Part shown: in pieces, positions 26,875 through 36,014 of the stretch | How the letters are laid out: every line of letters starts with the position of its first letter | How positions within the stretch are numbered: position 1 is the stretch's first letter | Assembly: GCF_001280205.1 (NCBI RefSeq) | Contig: NZ_CP012573.1 | Coordinates: forward strand, 682,001-746,000 | DNA length: 64,000 nucleotides | Reading direction: 5' to 3' | Source of the DNA: Clavibacter capsici | GTDB lineage: Bacteria > Actinomycetota > Actinomycetes > Actinomycetales > Microbacteriaceae | Program-made: the position numbers and the translations under genes | Notes under the pieces: model-generated | Databases searched by the model: none | Seen by the model: only the letters and a program-made list of their open reading frames with translations | What the model was told of the DNA's origin: nothing

Positions 26875-26897
26875 CCCCGGATCCACCCGATCCGGGG
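26875..26897 (+). other. Intercistronic stem-loop before the binding-protein gene
   Basis: A perfect 9-bp stem CCCCGGATC/GATCCGGGG with a 5-nt loop lies in the 144-bp gap after the GH127 gene. Such hairpins before binding-protein genes can stabilise the downstream mRNA or partly terminate the upstream one, giving more binding protein than enzyme. Confidence 0.5.
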
Positions 26898-26998
26898 CGA
26901 TCGCGCGCACCTCCACCTCCCCTCCCACCCATCGCACGACCCCGTCCGTCACTCCCCACCCGGTGCGCTCCGGCCGCCATCCACGAAACGAGAGTCCG

Positions 26999-28681
26999 AT
27001 GAACAGACGAATCACCGCAGTCGGGCTGGCCGTCGCCGCCAGCCTCGCCCTCACGTCCTGCGCCGGCGCCGGAGGCGGCGGCGGGAGCGGCGACGTCACC
27101 GGCCCGGCCGACACCGGCGGCACCATGCACGTGCTGCAGAGCACCGACTTCTCGCACCTCGACCCGGAGATGGGGTACGACACCGGCGTCCAGAACCTCT
27201 ACCGGCTCATCTACCGCACGCTGACGACGTCGTCGGGGAAGGACGGCGCGACGATCGCCCCCGACCTCGCGACCGACACGGGCACCCCCAACGAGGACGC
27301 GACGGTGTGGACCTTCACGCTGAAGGACGGTCTCAAGTTCGAGGACGGCTCCCCGATCACGAGCGAGTCCGTCAAGTTCGGCGTCGAGCGCTCGTTCGAC
27401 CCGGCGCTCGCCATCGGCACGCCGTACACGCGCCTCTACCTCGCCGGCGCCGAGTCGTACAAGGGGCCCTACGAGTCGGGCGACCTCTCCTCCATCGAGA
27501 CCCCGGACGAGAGGACCATCGTCTTCCACCTCAACCGCCCGGTGCCGGAGTTCGCGAGCGTCGCGGCGCAGAGCACGTTCACGCCGTTCCCGGCGGACAA
27601 GGAGAAGGTGACGGTCACGAGCATCGACCAGCAGCCGATCGCCTCCGGCCCGTACCGGGTCACGGCCCGCACCGCGGGATCCTCCCTCACCCTCGAGCGG
27701 AACCCCGAGTGGGACCAGGCCACCGACGACGTGCGCACGGCCAAGCCCGACGCGTGGCAGTTCACCATCGGACTCGACCAGGCCACCATCGACGAGCGCA
27801 TGCTCGCCGGGCAGGGCGACGACAAGCAGGCGATCGCCGGCGCGATCACGGCCGCCTCGGTGTCCCGGATCCAGACGCCCGCGCTCAAGGCGCGCACCGT
27901 CTCCGGCGACTTCGGCTGCACCACCTACCTCGGCCTCAACACGACGAAGCCGCACCTCGACGACGTCCGCGTCCGCCAGGCGATCGCCTACGCGGTCGAC
28001 AAGAAGTCCCTCGCGGACGTCGCCGGCGGGCCCATGCTCGCGTCGCCGGCCTCGACGATGCTCACCCCCACCATCCCCGGGCACAAGGACTTCGACCTGT
28101 ACCCGAGCACCGACAGCGCGGGCGACGTCGACAAGGCGAAGGCGCTGCTGACCGAGGCCGGGCTCCCCGACGGCTTCACCATGACGCTCGACGTGCGCAA
28201 CCTGCCCACGGCGCAGAAGCAGGCAGAGGCGCTGCAGCAGTCGCTCGCCAAGGCGGGCATCACGCTCGAGCTCAACATCATCGACACCGCCACGTACTAC
28301 GAGACCATCGGCACCCCGTCGCAGCAGCACGACGCCGCCGTCACGGGCTGGTGCCCCGACTGGCGCTCCGCCAGCACCGTCCTGCCGACGCTCTTCGACG
28401 GCCGCCAGATCAGCGAGAAGGGCAACAACGACCTGTCGCAGCTCGACGACCCGGCGGTGAACGCCAAGATCGACGAGGTGTCCGCCATGACCGACCTCGA
28501 CGCGGCGAAGACGGCGTGGGGCGACCTCGACGAGCAGATCCAGCAGCTCGCGCCGACCGTGCCGCTCCTCTTCGGACAGACCGTCATGGTGGTCGGGCAG
28601 GACGTGCGGAACGCCTACTCGAACCCCCTCTGGGCAGGCGGCATCGACTTCGCCACCATCGGCCTCCACACGGGGAAGTAG
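26999..28681 (+). CDS. Oligopeptide-binding lipoprotein (SBP family 5)
   Basis: This 560-residue ABC solute-binding lipoprotein has the signal sequence MNRRITAVGLAVAASLALTS with lipobox LALTSC and a Gly-rich linker. The family-5 fold shows MGYDTGVQNLYRLIYRTL, TFTLKDGLKFEDGSPITSES, DDVRVRQAIAYAVDKKSL and WCPDWRSASTVLPTLF. Family 5 binds di- and oligopeptides and some glycans. Between an arabinosidase gene and proline-specific peptidases, its ligand is likely an arabinosylated hydroxyproline-rich peptide. The ATG at 26999 is preferred over 26963 because the signal peptide starts there. Confidence 0.9.
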   Translation: MNRRITAVGLAVAASLALTSCAGAGGGGGSGDVTGPADTGGTMHVLQSTDFSHLDPEMGYDTGVQNLYRLIYRTLTTSSGKDGATIAPDLATDTGTPNEDATVWTFTLKDGLKFEDGSPITSESVKFGVERSFDPALAIGTPYTRLYLAGAESYKGPYESGDLSSIETPDERTIVFHLNRPVPEFASVAAQSTFTPFPADKEKVTVTSIDQQPIASGPYRVTARTAGSSLTLERNPEWDQATDDVRTAKPDAWQFTIGLDQATIDERMLAGQGDDKQAIAGAITAASVSRIQTPALKARTVSGDFGCTTYLGLNTTKPHLDDVRVRQAIAYAVDKKSLADVAGGPMLASPASTMLTPTIPGHKDFDLYPSTDSAGDVDKAKALLTEAGLPDGFTMTLDVRNLPTAQKQAEALQQSLAKAGITLELNIIDTATYYETIGTPSQQHDAAVTGWCPDWRSASTVLPTLFDGRQISEKGNNDLSQLDDPAVNAKIDEVSAMTDLDAAKTAWGDLDEQIQQLAPTVPLLFGQTVMVVGQDVRNAYSNPLWAGGIDFATIGLHTGK

Positions 28682-28684
28682 GCG

Positions 28685-29647
28685 GTGACCGCCGCACTCC
28701 AGGGCGCCCCGGTGCCCGACTCCGCCCCCGCGTACCCGACGGGACGGCCGCCGGCCGTCACGCCGGCCACGCGCGTGGTCGCCGCCCTCCGGTCGACGCC
28801 GTCCGTGATCGCGAGCGCCGCGTTCGTGGTGCTCGTCCTCGTGCTCGCGGTGTTCGCGCCGCTCCTGTCCGGGATCACCGGGTGGGGGCCGACGACCTTC
28901 GACGCCACGGCCGTGGACCCCGTCCTCGGCGGCCTGCCCGTCGGCCCGTTCGGCGGCGTGAGCGCCTCGCACTGGTTCGGCGTCGAGCCGCAGAACGGGC
29001 GCGACATCTTCGCCCGCATCGCGTACGGCGCCCGGGTGTCCCTGCTCATCGCGGTCTCCGCCACGGTCGTCACCACGACGGTCGGCGTGGTGCTCGGCAT
29101 GGTCGCGGGCTACTTCGGCGGGATCGTCGACCAGGTCGTGTCGCGGGTCATGGACTTCCTCATGGCCTTCCCGGCGCTGATCTTCATGATCGCCATCCTG
29201 TCGGCGCTGCCCGCGGGCAACCGGCCGGCGCTCCTCGTCGTGGTGCTCAGCATCTTCGGCTGGCCGTACACGGCGCGCATCGTGCGCGGCCAGACCATGA
29301 CGATCCGCACCCGGGACTTCGTGGAGGCGGCCCGGGCGTCCGGCGCCTCCTCGATGCGGGTGGTCTTCCGGGAGGTGCTGCCGAACCTGCGCGGCACGAT
29401 CATCGTGCTCGCCACGCTCGCGGTGCCGAGCTACATCGGCACCGAGGCGGGCCTGTCGTTCCTGGGTGTCGGCGTGCAGCCGCCGACGCCGTCGTGGGGC
29501 CAGATGATCGCCGACTCGGTGGCCTGGTACACGGTCGACCCCGCGTACTTCATCGTGCCGGGCTCGTTCCTCTTCCTCACCGTGCTGTCGTTCACGGTCT
29601 TCGGCGACCACCTCCGCACCGCGCTCGAGCAGGGGGAGGCGGCATGA
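28685..29647 (+). CDS. Peptide ABC transporter permease (DppC-like)
   Basis: A 320-residue membrane permease starting at a GTG 3 bp after the binding-protein stop. It has one N-terminal helix (VIASAAFVVLVLVLAVFAPL), an outer loop and the binding-protein-dependent transport domain with DFLMAFPALIFMIAIL and the EAA-loop DFVEAARASGASSMRVVFRE. The C-type permease precedes the B-type here, the reverse of the common order. Its stop overlaps the next start (ATGA). Confidence 0.9.
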   Translation: MTAALQGAPVPDSAPAYPTGRPPAVTPATRVVAALRSTPSVIASAAFVVLVLVLAVFAPLLSGITGWGPTTFDATAVDPVLGGLPVGPFGGVSASHWFGVEPQNGRDIFARIAYGARVSLLIAVSATVVTTTVGVVLGMVAGYFGGIVDQVVSRVMDFLMAFPALIFMIAILSALPAGNRPALLVVVLSIFGWPYTARIVRGQTMTIRTRDFVEAARASGASSMRVVFREVLPNLRGTIIVLATLAVPSYIGTEAGLSFLGVGVQPPTPSWGQMIADSVAWYTVDPAYFIVPGSFLFLTVLSFTVFGDHLRTALEQGEAA

Positions 29648-30636
29648 TCGGCTACCTCGTCCGCCGGGCCGGATCCGCGCTGATCGTGCTCGCGCTCATC
29701 AGCCTGTTCACCTACATGATCTTCTTCCTGCTCCAGCCGGACCCCGCCGTCACCATCTGCGGCAAGACCTGCACGCCGGACAAGATCGACTCCATCCGCC
29801 AGCTCCTCGGCCTCGACCGGCCGTTCTGGGCGCAGTACGGCGACTTCCTCGCCGGCATCTTCACGGGCCGCTCGTACGGCGAGGGCGCGACCGCGATCCA
29901 GTGCGCGGCGCCGTGCCTCGGCTTCAGCTTCCAGACGCAGCAGTCGGTGCTCGACATGATCGTGTCCCGCCTGCCCGTGAGCATCACGCTCGCGGTCGGC
30001 GCGGCGGTCCTCTGGGTCGTCTTCGGCGTGGCCGGCGGCCTCGTCAGCGCGATCAAGCAGGGCACCGTGTGGGACCGGGCCGCCATGACGGCGGCGCTGA
30101 CCGGGATCAGCGTGCCGACGTACTTCGCGGCGCTGCTCCTGCAGTACGTGCTCGTGGTGCAGCTGCAGGTGCTGCCGTTCCCGCAGTCCGTGGACTTCGG
30201 CGACGACCCCGTCGTGTGGCTCCAGTCCTACATCATGCCGTGGCTCGTGCTCGCCCTCGGGTACGCGTCCGTGTACGCGCGGATCGTGCGGGCCAACGTG
30301 ATCGACACGCTGCAGGAGGACTACCTGCGCACCGCGCGGGCCAAGGGCCTGTCGGCGGCGCTCGTGATCCGCCGGCACGCGCTGCGGCCGTCGCTCACGC
30401 CCGTCGTCACCCTGTTCGGCATGGACTTCGCCGGGCTGCTCGGCGGGGCCCTCATCACGGAGACCGTCTTCGGGCTCAACGGCGTCGGCAAGCTCGCCGC
30501 CGACTCCATCGCCAAGAACGACCAGCCCGTCATCATGGGCGTCACGCTCCTCGCCGCGGCCTTCGTGGTCGTCGGGAACGTGGTCGTCGACGTGCTGTAC
30601 ACCGTGCTCGACCCCCGAGTGAGGATCACCGCGTGA
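29644..30636 (+). CDS. Peptide ABC transporter permease (DppB-like)
   Basis: This 330-residue permease has the typical B-type start, MIGYLVRRAGSALIVLALIS, and a 65-residue outer loop with LGLDRPFWAQYGDFL. The transport domain shows the EAA motif DYLRTARAKGLSAALVIRRH and ends in the conserved DVLYTVLDPRVR. Two cysteines in the loop (ICGKTC) may form a disulfide. It pairs with the C-type permease in the membrane channel. Its TGA overlaps the GTG of the ATPase gene (GTGA). Confidence 0.9.
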   Translation: MIGYLVRRAGSALIVLALISLFTYMIFFLLQPDPAVTICGKTCTPDKIDSIRQLLGLDRPFWAQYGDFLAGIFTGRSYGEGATAIQCAAPCLGFSFQTQQSVLDMIVSRLPVSITLAVGAAVLWVVFGVAGGLVSAIKQGTVWDRAAMTAALTGISVPTYFAALLLQYVLVVQLQVLPFPQSVDFGDDPVVWLQSYIMPWLVLALGYASVYARIVRANVIDTLQEDYLRTARAKGLSAALVIRRHALRPSLTPVVTLFGMDFAGLLGGALITETVFGLNGVGKLAADSIAKNDQPVIMGVTLLAAAFVVVGNVVVDVLYTVLDPRVRITA

Positions 30637-31499
30637 CCGCCACCGCACCGCACCAGCCGCCCGCCCGGGCCGTCCCCGGGACCCCGCTCCTCGAGGTCGA
30701 GCACCTCACCATCGCGTTCCCCACCTCGCGGGGGCCGGTCGAGGTGGTGAAGGACCTCTCCTTCCGCGTGGAGCCCGACAGCACCCTCGGCATCGTGGGG
30801 GAGTCGGGCTCCGGCAAGTCGATGACCTCGCTCGCCGTCATGGGACTCGTGCCCCGCGGCGGCGAGGTCACCGGCAGCATCCGGCTCGCGGGCGAGGAGC
30901 TCGTCGGGCGGTCGGACAGGGAGCTGCGCGCGATGCGGGGCGACCGGATGGCCATGGTGTTCCAGGATCCGCTGTCCTCGCTCAACCCCTACTTCACCGT
31001 GGGGCTGCAGATCGAGGAGGCGTACCGGGCGCACCGTCCGGGATCCCGGAAGGCCGTGCGGTCGACGGTGGTCGCGGCGCTCGAGCGGGTCGGCATCACG
31101 GAGGCCTCGACGCGCGTGGACCACTACCCGCACCAGTTCTCCGGCGGCATGCGCCAGCGCATCATGATCGCGATGGCGCTGTGCCTCGAGCCCGAGCTGC
31201 TGATCGCGGACGAGCCGACCACGGCGCTCGACGTGACGGTGCAGGCGCAGATCCTCGACCTGCTGCGCTCCATCCGCGCCGAGACGGGGATGGGGATGCT
31301 CGTGATCACGCACGACCTCGCCGTCGTGTCCTCCCTCGCCGACGAGGTGCTCGTCATGCAGGGCGGGCACCGCGTGGAGAGCGGCACCGCCGAGCGCGTG
31401 TTCACCGCGCCGGAGGACCCGTACACGCACGCCCTGCTCGAGGCGATCCCCCGCATCGACGCCGCCTACGACCGACCGACGACGGGATCCGCCTCATGA
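30633..31499 (+). CDS. Peptide ABC transporter ATPase (DppD-like)
   Basis: A 288-residue cytoplasmic ATPase with Walker [21 protein letters not shown]-loop [17 protein letters not shown], signature [15 protein letters not shown], Walker [19 protein letters not shown] and switch VITHDLAVV. The short C-terminal extension ([17 protein letters not shown]) is typical of oligopeptide transporters, although the cysteine cluster that binds iron-sulfur in some DppD proteins is absent. GTG start, overlapping the upstream stop. Confidence 0.9.
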   Translation: MTATAPHQPPARAVPGTPLLEVEHLTIAFPTSRGPVEVVKDLSFRVEPDSTLGIVGESGSGKSMTSLAVMGLVPRGGEVTGSIRLAGEELVGRSDRELRAMRGDRMAMVFQDPLSSLNPYFTVGLQIEEAYRAHRPGSRKAVRSTVVAALERVGITEASTRVDHYPHQFSGGMRQRIMIAMALCLEPELLIADEPTTALDVTVQAQILDLLRSIRAETGMGMLVITHDLAVVSSLADEVLVMQGGHRVESGTAERVFTAPEDPYTHALLEAIPRIDAAYDRPTTGSAS

Positions 31500-32419
31500 G
31501 CACGCACGACGCCCCCACCGGGACCCCGGAGCCCTTCCTCTCCGCCCGCGACCTCGTGAAGGAGTACGTGACGCGCGGCGGCCGCGGGCTCCGACCGCCC
31601 GTGCGCCGCTTCCGCGCCGTCGACGGCGTGAGCCTCGACGTGCCGACCGGGCAGACGCTCTCGATCGTGGGGGAGTCCGGATCCGGCAAGTCGACGACCG
31701 CGCGCATCGTCGCCCACCTGCTCGACCCCACGTCCGGCACGTTCGCGCTGAAGGGCGAGGACATGACGCACGCGACGGGCGCCCGGCTGCGGGAGTTCCG
31801 GCGGCAGGTGCAGGTGGTGTTCCAGGATCCGGCGTCGTCGCTCAACCCGCGGCACACGGTGGAGCAGATCATCAGCGCGCCCCTGCGGTACCAGGGCATC
31901 ACGACGCCCGGCGGGCACGGGAGGCTCGTGCGCGACCTGCTCGACCGGGTGGGCCTGGACCCGGACCACGCGCAGCGCTACCCGGCCCAGTTCTCCGGCG
32001 GGCAGTGCCAGCGCATCGGGATCGCGCGGGCGCTCGCCGTGAGCCCGGGCCTCATCGTGTGCGACGAGGCGGTCTCCGCGCTCGACGTGACGGTGCAGGC
32101 GCGGGTCATCGCGCTGCTGCGCGACCTCCAGCGCGAGCGCGGCCTCAGCTACGTCTTCATCGCGCACGACCTCGCCGTCGTGCGGCAGCTCTCCGACCGC
32201 GTCGCCGTGATGAGCGCCGGGAAGGTCGTGGAGGAGGGGACGCGCGACGACGTCTTCGAGCGCCCGCAGCACCCGTACACGCGGTCGCTGCTGGACGCCG
32301 TGCCGCGCATCGATCCCGAGTGGGACCGCCGTCGCGAGGCCGCGCGGGCCGCCGCGGGGCTCGCGCCGGGATCGCTCAGCACGGGCGCCGTGCGCACGTC
32401 GGACGGGTCGGCCGCGTGA
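31496..32419 (+). CDS. Peptide ABC transporter ATPase (DppF-like)
   Basis: A 307-residue ATPase partner of the preceding gene product. Walker A is [21 protein letters not shown]-loop VVFQDPASSLNPRHTVEQII, signature FSGGQCQRIGIARALAV and Walker [20 protein letters not shown]. Walker B has Asp-Glu-Ala where Asp-Glu-Pro is usual, which occurs in F-type subunits. The C-terminal RPQHPYTRSLLDAVPRIDP is typical. The ATG overlaps the upstream TGA, and its own TGA overlaps the GTG of the hydrolase gene. Confidence 0.9.
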   Translation: MSTHDAPTGTPEPFLSARDLVKEYVTRGGRGLRPPVRRFRAVDGVSLDVPTGQTLSIVGESGSGKSTTARIVAHLLDPTSGTFALKGEDMTHATGARLREFRRQVQVVFQDPASSLNPRHTVEQIISAPLRYQGITTPGGHGRLVRDLLDRVGLDPDHAQRYPAQFSGGQCQRIGIARALAVSPGLIVCDEAVSALDVTVQARVIALLRDLQRERGLSYVFIAHDLAVVRQLSDRVAVMSAGKVVEEGTRDDVFERPQHPYTRSLLDAVPRIDPEWDRRREAARAAAGLAPGSLSTGAVRTSDGSAA

Positions 32420-33723
32420 TCGTCGGATCGGCGACCGTCCCCGGCGTGCACGTCACCGACCACCAGGTCGAGGTGCCGCTCGACTGGGCGGCGGCGCGCG
32501 CCGGCGAGCCCACGGCGACGATCACCGTCTTCGCCCGCGAGCTCGTCGCCCCCGACCGCCGGGCCGACGACCTGCCCGCGCTCCTCTACCTCCAGGGCGG
32601 GCCGGGCGGGAAGTCGCCGCGCGTCATCGACGACGGCGGCTGGATCGGCCACGCCCTCCGCACGCACCGCGTGGTGCTCCTCGACCAGCGCGGCACCGGG
32701 CGGAGCACGCCCGTCACGGCGCGCACCATGCTGCGCTTCGGTGAGGACCACGCATCCGCCGCCCGGTACCTCGCGCTCTTCCGGGCCGACTCGATCGTGC
32801 AGGACGCGGAGGCGCTCCGGCAGCACCTCGAGGGCGGGCGCCGCTGGTCGACGCTCGGCCAGAGCTACGGCGGCTTCCTCACGCTCACCTACCTGTCGCT
32901 CGCGCCGGAGGCCCTGTCGGCCTGCTACGTGACGGGGGGCCTCGCCTCCCTCGACCCCTCCGCCGAGGAGGTGTACCGCCGCACCTACCCGCGCACGGTC
33001 GCCAAGAACGCCGGCTACCACGCGCGCTACCCGGGCGACGTCGGGATCCTGTCGCGCCTCGCCGACCGGCTCGCGGCGGGCGACGTGACGCTGCCCGACG
33101 GCGACGCGCTCACGGTCCGCCGCCTGCAGACCATCGGGATCGACCTCGGCATGGGGCCCGGGCGGGAGCGGATCCACGCGCTGCTCGACGAGGCGCTCGA
33201 CGACCGCGGCGAGCCCACCGACGTGCTGCTCGCCGAGATCCAGCGCCTCACCTCCTACGCCGCCAACCCGCTGTTCGCGGCGATGCAGGAGAGCATCTAC
33301 GCGTCCGGCACCCGTCCCGCCACCGCGTGGGCCGCCGAGCGGGAGCGCGGCCGGCACCCGGCCTTCGCGCCGAGCGCCCGGCCGCTGCTGCTCACCGGCG
33401 AGATGATGTACCCCTGGATGTTCGAGGAGATCCGGCTGCTGCGCCCCTTCCGCGGCGCGGTCGAGGAGATGGCGCGGCGCGACGACTGGCCCGAGCTCTA
33501 CGACCCGGCCCGGCTCGCCGCCAACGAGGTGCCCGTCGCCGCCGCGATCTACCACGACGACATGTACGTGGACGCGGGCCTGCAGCAGGAGACGGTCGCG
33601 CGCGTGGGGAGCGCCCGCGCGTGGATCACGAACGAGCACGAGCACGACGGACTGGGGGCGCCCGGCGTCCTCGGCCGGCTGATGGACACGATCGCCCGCG
33701 ATGGAGGAGGCCTGCCCCGATGA
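32416..33723 (+). CDS. Alpha/beta hydrolase, proline iminopeptidase-like (S33)
   Basis: This 435-residue cytoplasmic peptidase of the S33 type has the oxyanion region LLYLQGGPGGKSPRVIDD, VVLLDQRGTGRSTPV, nucleophile elbow TLGQSYGGFLTLTY, acid region YHDDMYVDAG and histidine region TNEHEHDGLG. It is larger than prolyl aminopeptidase (about 320) because of an extended cap and resembles the longer X-Pro-cleaving hydrolases. In this operon it should remove N-terminal proline or hydroxyproline from imported peptides. GTG start overlapping the transporter gene; its stop overlaps the next start. Confidence 0.85.
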   Translation: MIVGSATVPGVHVTDHQVEVPLDWAAARAGEPTATITVFARELVAPDRRADDLPALLYLQGGPGGKSPRVIDDGGWIGHALRTHRVVLLDQRGTGRSTPVTARTMLRFGEDHASAARYLALFRADSIVQDAEALRQHLEGGRRWSTLGQSYGGFLTLTYLSLAPEALSACYVTGGLASLDPSAEEVYRRTYPRTVAKNAGYHARYPGDVGILSRLADRLAAGDVTLPDGDALTVRRLQTIGIDLGMGPGRERIHALLDEALDDRGEPTDVLLAEIQRLTSYAANPLFAAMQESIYASGTRPATAWAAERERGRHPAFAPSARPLLLTGEMMYPWMFEEIRLLRPFRGAVEEMARRDDWPELYDPARLAANEVPVAAAIYHDDMYVDAGLQQETVARVGSARAWITNEHEHDGLGAPGVLGRLMDTIARDGGGLPR

Positions 33724-35168
33724 CCGACACGACCCACGACACGACCGCGGCGACGCCGCCCGCCGACGACCGCCGTCCGCCCCGCCTCGCCGAGGTGCCC
33801 GCGTTCCGCGAGCTCATGGCGGGCGGGTGGATCACGCCCGATCGCACGCCGACGACCGTGCCCGGCGCCGTCGAGGCGGCCGCCGCGCACCGGGCCCGGC
33901 TGAGCGCCGCGATGCCGGGCGTGACGATGGCGGTCGTGAGCGGGTACGCGCCCACCCGCAACGACGACTGCCGCTACGCCTTCCGCGCCGACAGCGACTT
34001 CGTCTGGCTCACGGGCGTGCAGATCGAGGGCGCCGTGCTCGTGATGCACGCGGTGCCGGGCGGCCACGACGCCGTGCTGCACGTGCCCGCGCCCGCGCAC
34101 CCGGGCGACCCGCGGTTCTTCTCCGACGCCGACCACGGCGAGCTCTGGGTCGGCCCCGCGCCCGCGCACGCCGACTGGCAGCGAGCGCTCGGGATCCCGG
34201 TGCGCGACCCCGACCGCCTCGCGCGCGACCTCGCCGGCGTCCGTGACGTGCGCCGCGCGGGCGCCGTCACGGGCGTCCCGTCCGCCCTCGCCGACGTGCC
34301 CCGCGACGCCGGCCTCGTGGCGGGGATCGGCGAGCTGCGCGTGATCAAGGACGCGTGGGAGATCGAGGAGCTGCGCCGCGCGGTCGACGACACGGTCGAG
34401 GGCTTCGCCGAGGTCGTCCGGGCGATCCCCGAGGCCCGGTCCCACGGGGGCGAGCGCTGGCTGCAGGGCACCTTCGACCGGCATGCGCGCACGGTCGGCA
34501 ACGGCCCCGGCTACGCCACCATCGTGGGGGGCGGCGGCCACGCGACGATCCTGCACTGGGTGCGCTGCGACGGCCCCCTCCGCGACGGCGAGCTCGTGCT
34601 CCTCGACATGGGCGTGGAGGCCCGGAGCCTCTACACGGCCGACGTCACCCGCACGATCCCCGTGGACGGCTCGTTCACGCCCGAGCAGCGGCTCGTGCAC
34701 GACGTCGTCGAGCGCGCGCACCGCGCCGGCCTCGAGGCGGTGGCCCCCGGCCGTCCGCTCGTCGACTTCCACCACGCGTCCATGGAGGTGGTCGCGCAGG
34801 GGCTCGACGACCTCGGGATCCTGCCCGTCTCGGTCGACGAGGCGCTCTCCCCGGCCGGCCAGCACCACCGGCGCTGGCTGGTCTGCGGGATCGGGCACCA
34901 CCTCGGCCTCGACGTGCACGACTGCTCGGGCGCCGGGACCGCCGCGTACGCCCGCGAGGTGGAGGCGGGCATGGTGCTGACGGTCGAGCCCGGCCTCTAC
35001 TTCCCGCCGGACGACGCGATGGTGCCGCCGGAGCTCCGGGGCATCGGCGTGCGGATCGAAGACGATATCGTGGTGACGCAGACGGGGTCCGACGTGCTGT
35101 CGGACGCGCTGCCGATCGACGCACGGGGCCTGGAGTCCTGGATGCGCGAGCAGGGGACCCCGTCCTGA
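33720..35168 (+). CDS. M24B Xaa-Pro aminopeptidase
   Basis: A 482-residue cytoplasmic metallopeptidase. The N-terminal creatinase-like domain has YAFRADSDFVWLTGVQIEGA. The pita-bread domain supplies all five metal ligands in VLLDMGVEARSLYTADVTRT, ICGIGHHLGLDVHD (read VCGIGHHLGLDVHD), LTVEPGLYFPP and GIGVRIEDDIVV. It releases an N-terminal residue when proline, or an imino acid like it, is second. Together with the S33 hydrolase it would dismantle proline/hydroxyproline-rich peptides. It is last in a chain of overlapping genes from 28685. Confidence 0.9.
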   Translation: MTDTTHDTTAATPPADDRRPPRLAEVPAFRELMAGGWITPDRTPTTVPGAVEAAAAHRARLSAAMPGVTMAVVSGYAPTRNDDCRYAFRADSDFVWLTGVQIEGAVLVMHAVPGGHDAVLHVPAPAHPGDPRFFSDADHGELWVGPAPAHADWQRALGIPVRDPDRLARDLAGVRDVRRAGAVTGVPSALADVPRDAGLVAGIGELRVIKDAWEIEELRRAVDDTVEGFAEVVRAIPEARSHGGERWLQGTFDRHARTVGNGPGYATIVGGGGHATILHWVRCDGPLRDGELVLLDMGVEARSLYTADVTRTIPVDGSFTPEQRLVHDVVERAHRAGLEAVAPGRPLVDFHHASMEVVAQGLDDLGILPVSVDEALSPAGQHHRRWLVCGIGHHLGLDVHDCSGAGTAAYAREVEAGMVLTVEPGLYFPPDDAMVPPELRGIGVRIEDDIVVTQTGSDVLSDALPIDARGLESWMREQGTPS

Positions 35169-35187
35169 CCCGAGGAGGAGGACCCGC

Positions 35188-35901
35188 GTGAGCCTCTCCG
35201 CACTGCGTCCCGCACCGCCCCGCGCGAGCCTGCGCGAGCACGTGCACCAGGCCCTGTCCGCGGCCATCGTCTCCGGCGAGCTGGAGCCGGGCACGCTCAT
35301 CACGGTGCCGACGCTCGCGGTGCGCTTCGACGTCTCCGCCACCCCCGTGCGCGAGGCGATGCTCGAGCTCGAGAAGCGCGGGTTCGTCGAGACCGTGCGC
35401 AACAAGGGCTTCCGCGTCACGGCGGTGAGCGACGAGGAGCTCGGCCACCTCGTGCAGGTGCGCCAGCTCCTCGAGGCGCCGGCCATGGAGCGGCTCGCGG
35501 GGCGGGTGCCCGACCGGGAGCTGCCTGACCTGGAGGCGCTCGCCGACCGGATCGAGCAGGGTGCGCGCGACGGCGACCTCCGCGCGTACCTCGAGGCCGA
35601 CCAGGAGTTCCACCTGTCGCTCACGCGCATGCTCGGGAACCCCGTCCTCACGGAGTCCATCGCGGACCTCCGCTCGCGCACGCGCCTCGTCGGCCTCGCG
35701 TCGATGAAGGAGAGCGCCATGCTCGACGCGTCGGCCGCCGAGCACCACGAGCTGCTGCGGGCGCTCGTCGCGGGCGACGGCGCCGCGGCGCACGAGCTCA
35801 TGGTGCGGCACATCCGCCACGCCACCGGCTGGTGGGCGGGTCGCGGCGAGGCCGAGGACGAGGGCGACGGCGTCGTGGATCCCGCTTCCGCGCGGGCCTG
35901 A
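35188..35901 (+). CDS. GntR-family regulator, FCD type
   Basis: A 237-residue repressor. The winged helix (about 12-75) has ITVPTLAVRFDVSATPVREA and MLELEKRGFVETVRNKGFRV. The FCD domain has LVQVRQLLEAPAMERLAG, LEADQEFHLSLTRMLGNPVL, AAEHHELLRALVAGDG and LMVRHIRHATGWW, with the usual Asp/His metal residues. GAGGAGGAGG precedes the GTG. It lies between the glycopeptide operon and the hydroxyproline operon, and the same 12-mer lies before both, so it probably coordinates them. The inducer may be hydroxyproline or a pathway intermediate. Confidence 0.88.
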   Translation: MSLSALRPAPPRASLREHVHQALSAAIVSGELEPGTLITVPTLAVRFDVSATPVREAMLELEKRGFVETVRNKGFRVTAVSDEELGHLVQVRQLLEAPAMERLAGRVPDRELPDLEALADRIEQGARDGDLRAYLEADQEFHLSLTRMLGNPVLTESIADLRSRTRLVGLASMKESAMLDASAAEHHELLRALVAGDGAAAHELMVRHIRHATGWWAGRGEAEDEGDGVVDPASARA

Positions 35902-35941
35902 GCCGGTTCCTCCACGGGGAGCTTCCCCTGCCGCACGATGT

Positions 35942-35953
35942 GTGACATATTAC
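35942..35953. promoter_or_regulatory. Operator GTGACATATTAC of the hydroxyproline operon
   Basis: This 12-mer is the exact reverse complement of 24802-24813. It lies 61 bp before the ATG at 36015, and the CATATT inside it (35946-35951) could be the -10 box. A short GGGGA/TCCCC hairpin at 35916-35928 lies between it and the regulator gene. Confidence 0.6.
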
Positions 35954-36014
35954 TGTCATCGCCGACCACCGCCGCCTGATCCAGGCGCTTCCGACCCGTG
36001 AGACGAGGGACCGC

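Noticed and set aside
24608-29611. Very long open frames on the minus strand opposite the GH127 and transporter genes
   Set aside because: Compositional shadows of strongly supported plus-strand genes; no start site, motif or membrane pattern of their own.
24982-30636. An 1884-codon plus-strand frame reading through GH127, binding-protein and permease genes
   Set aside because: Only its last part, from 29644, is a gene (DppB-like permease). The rest is out of frame with well-recognised proteins and is Arg/Pro-rich.
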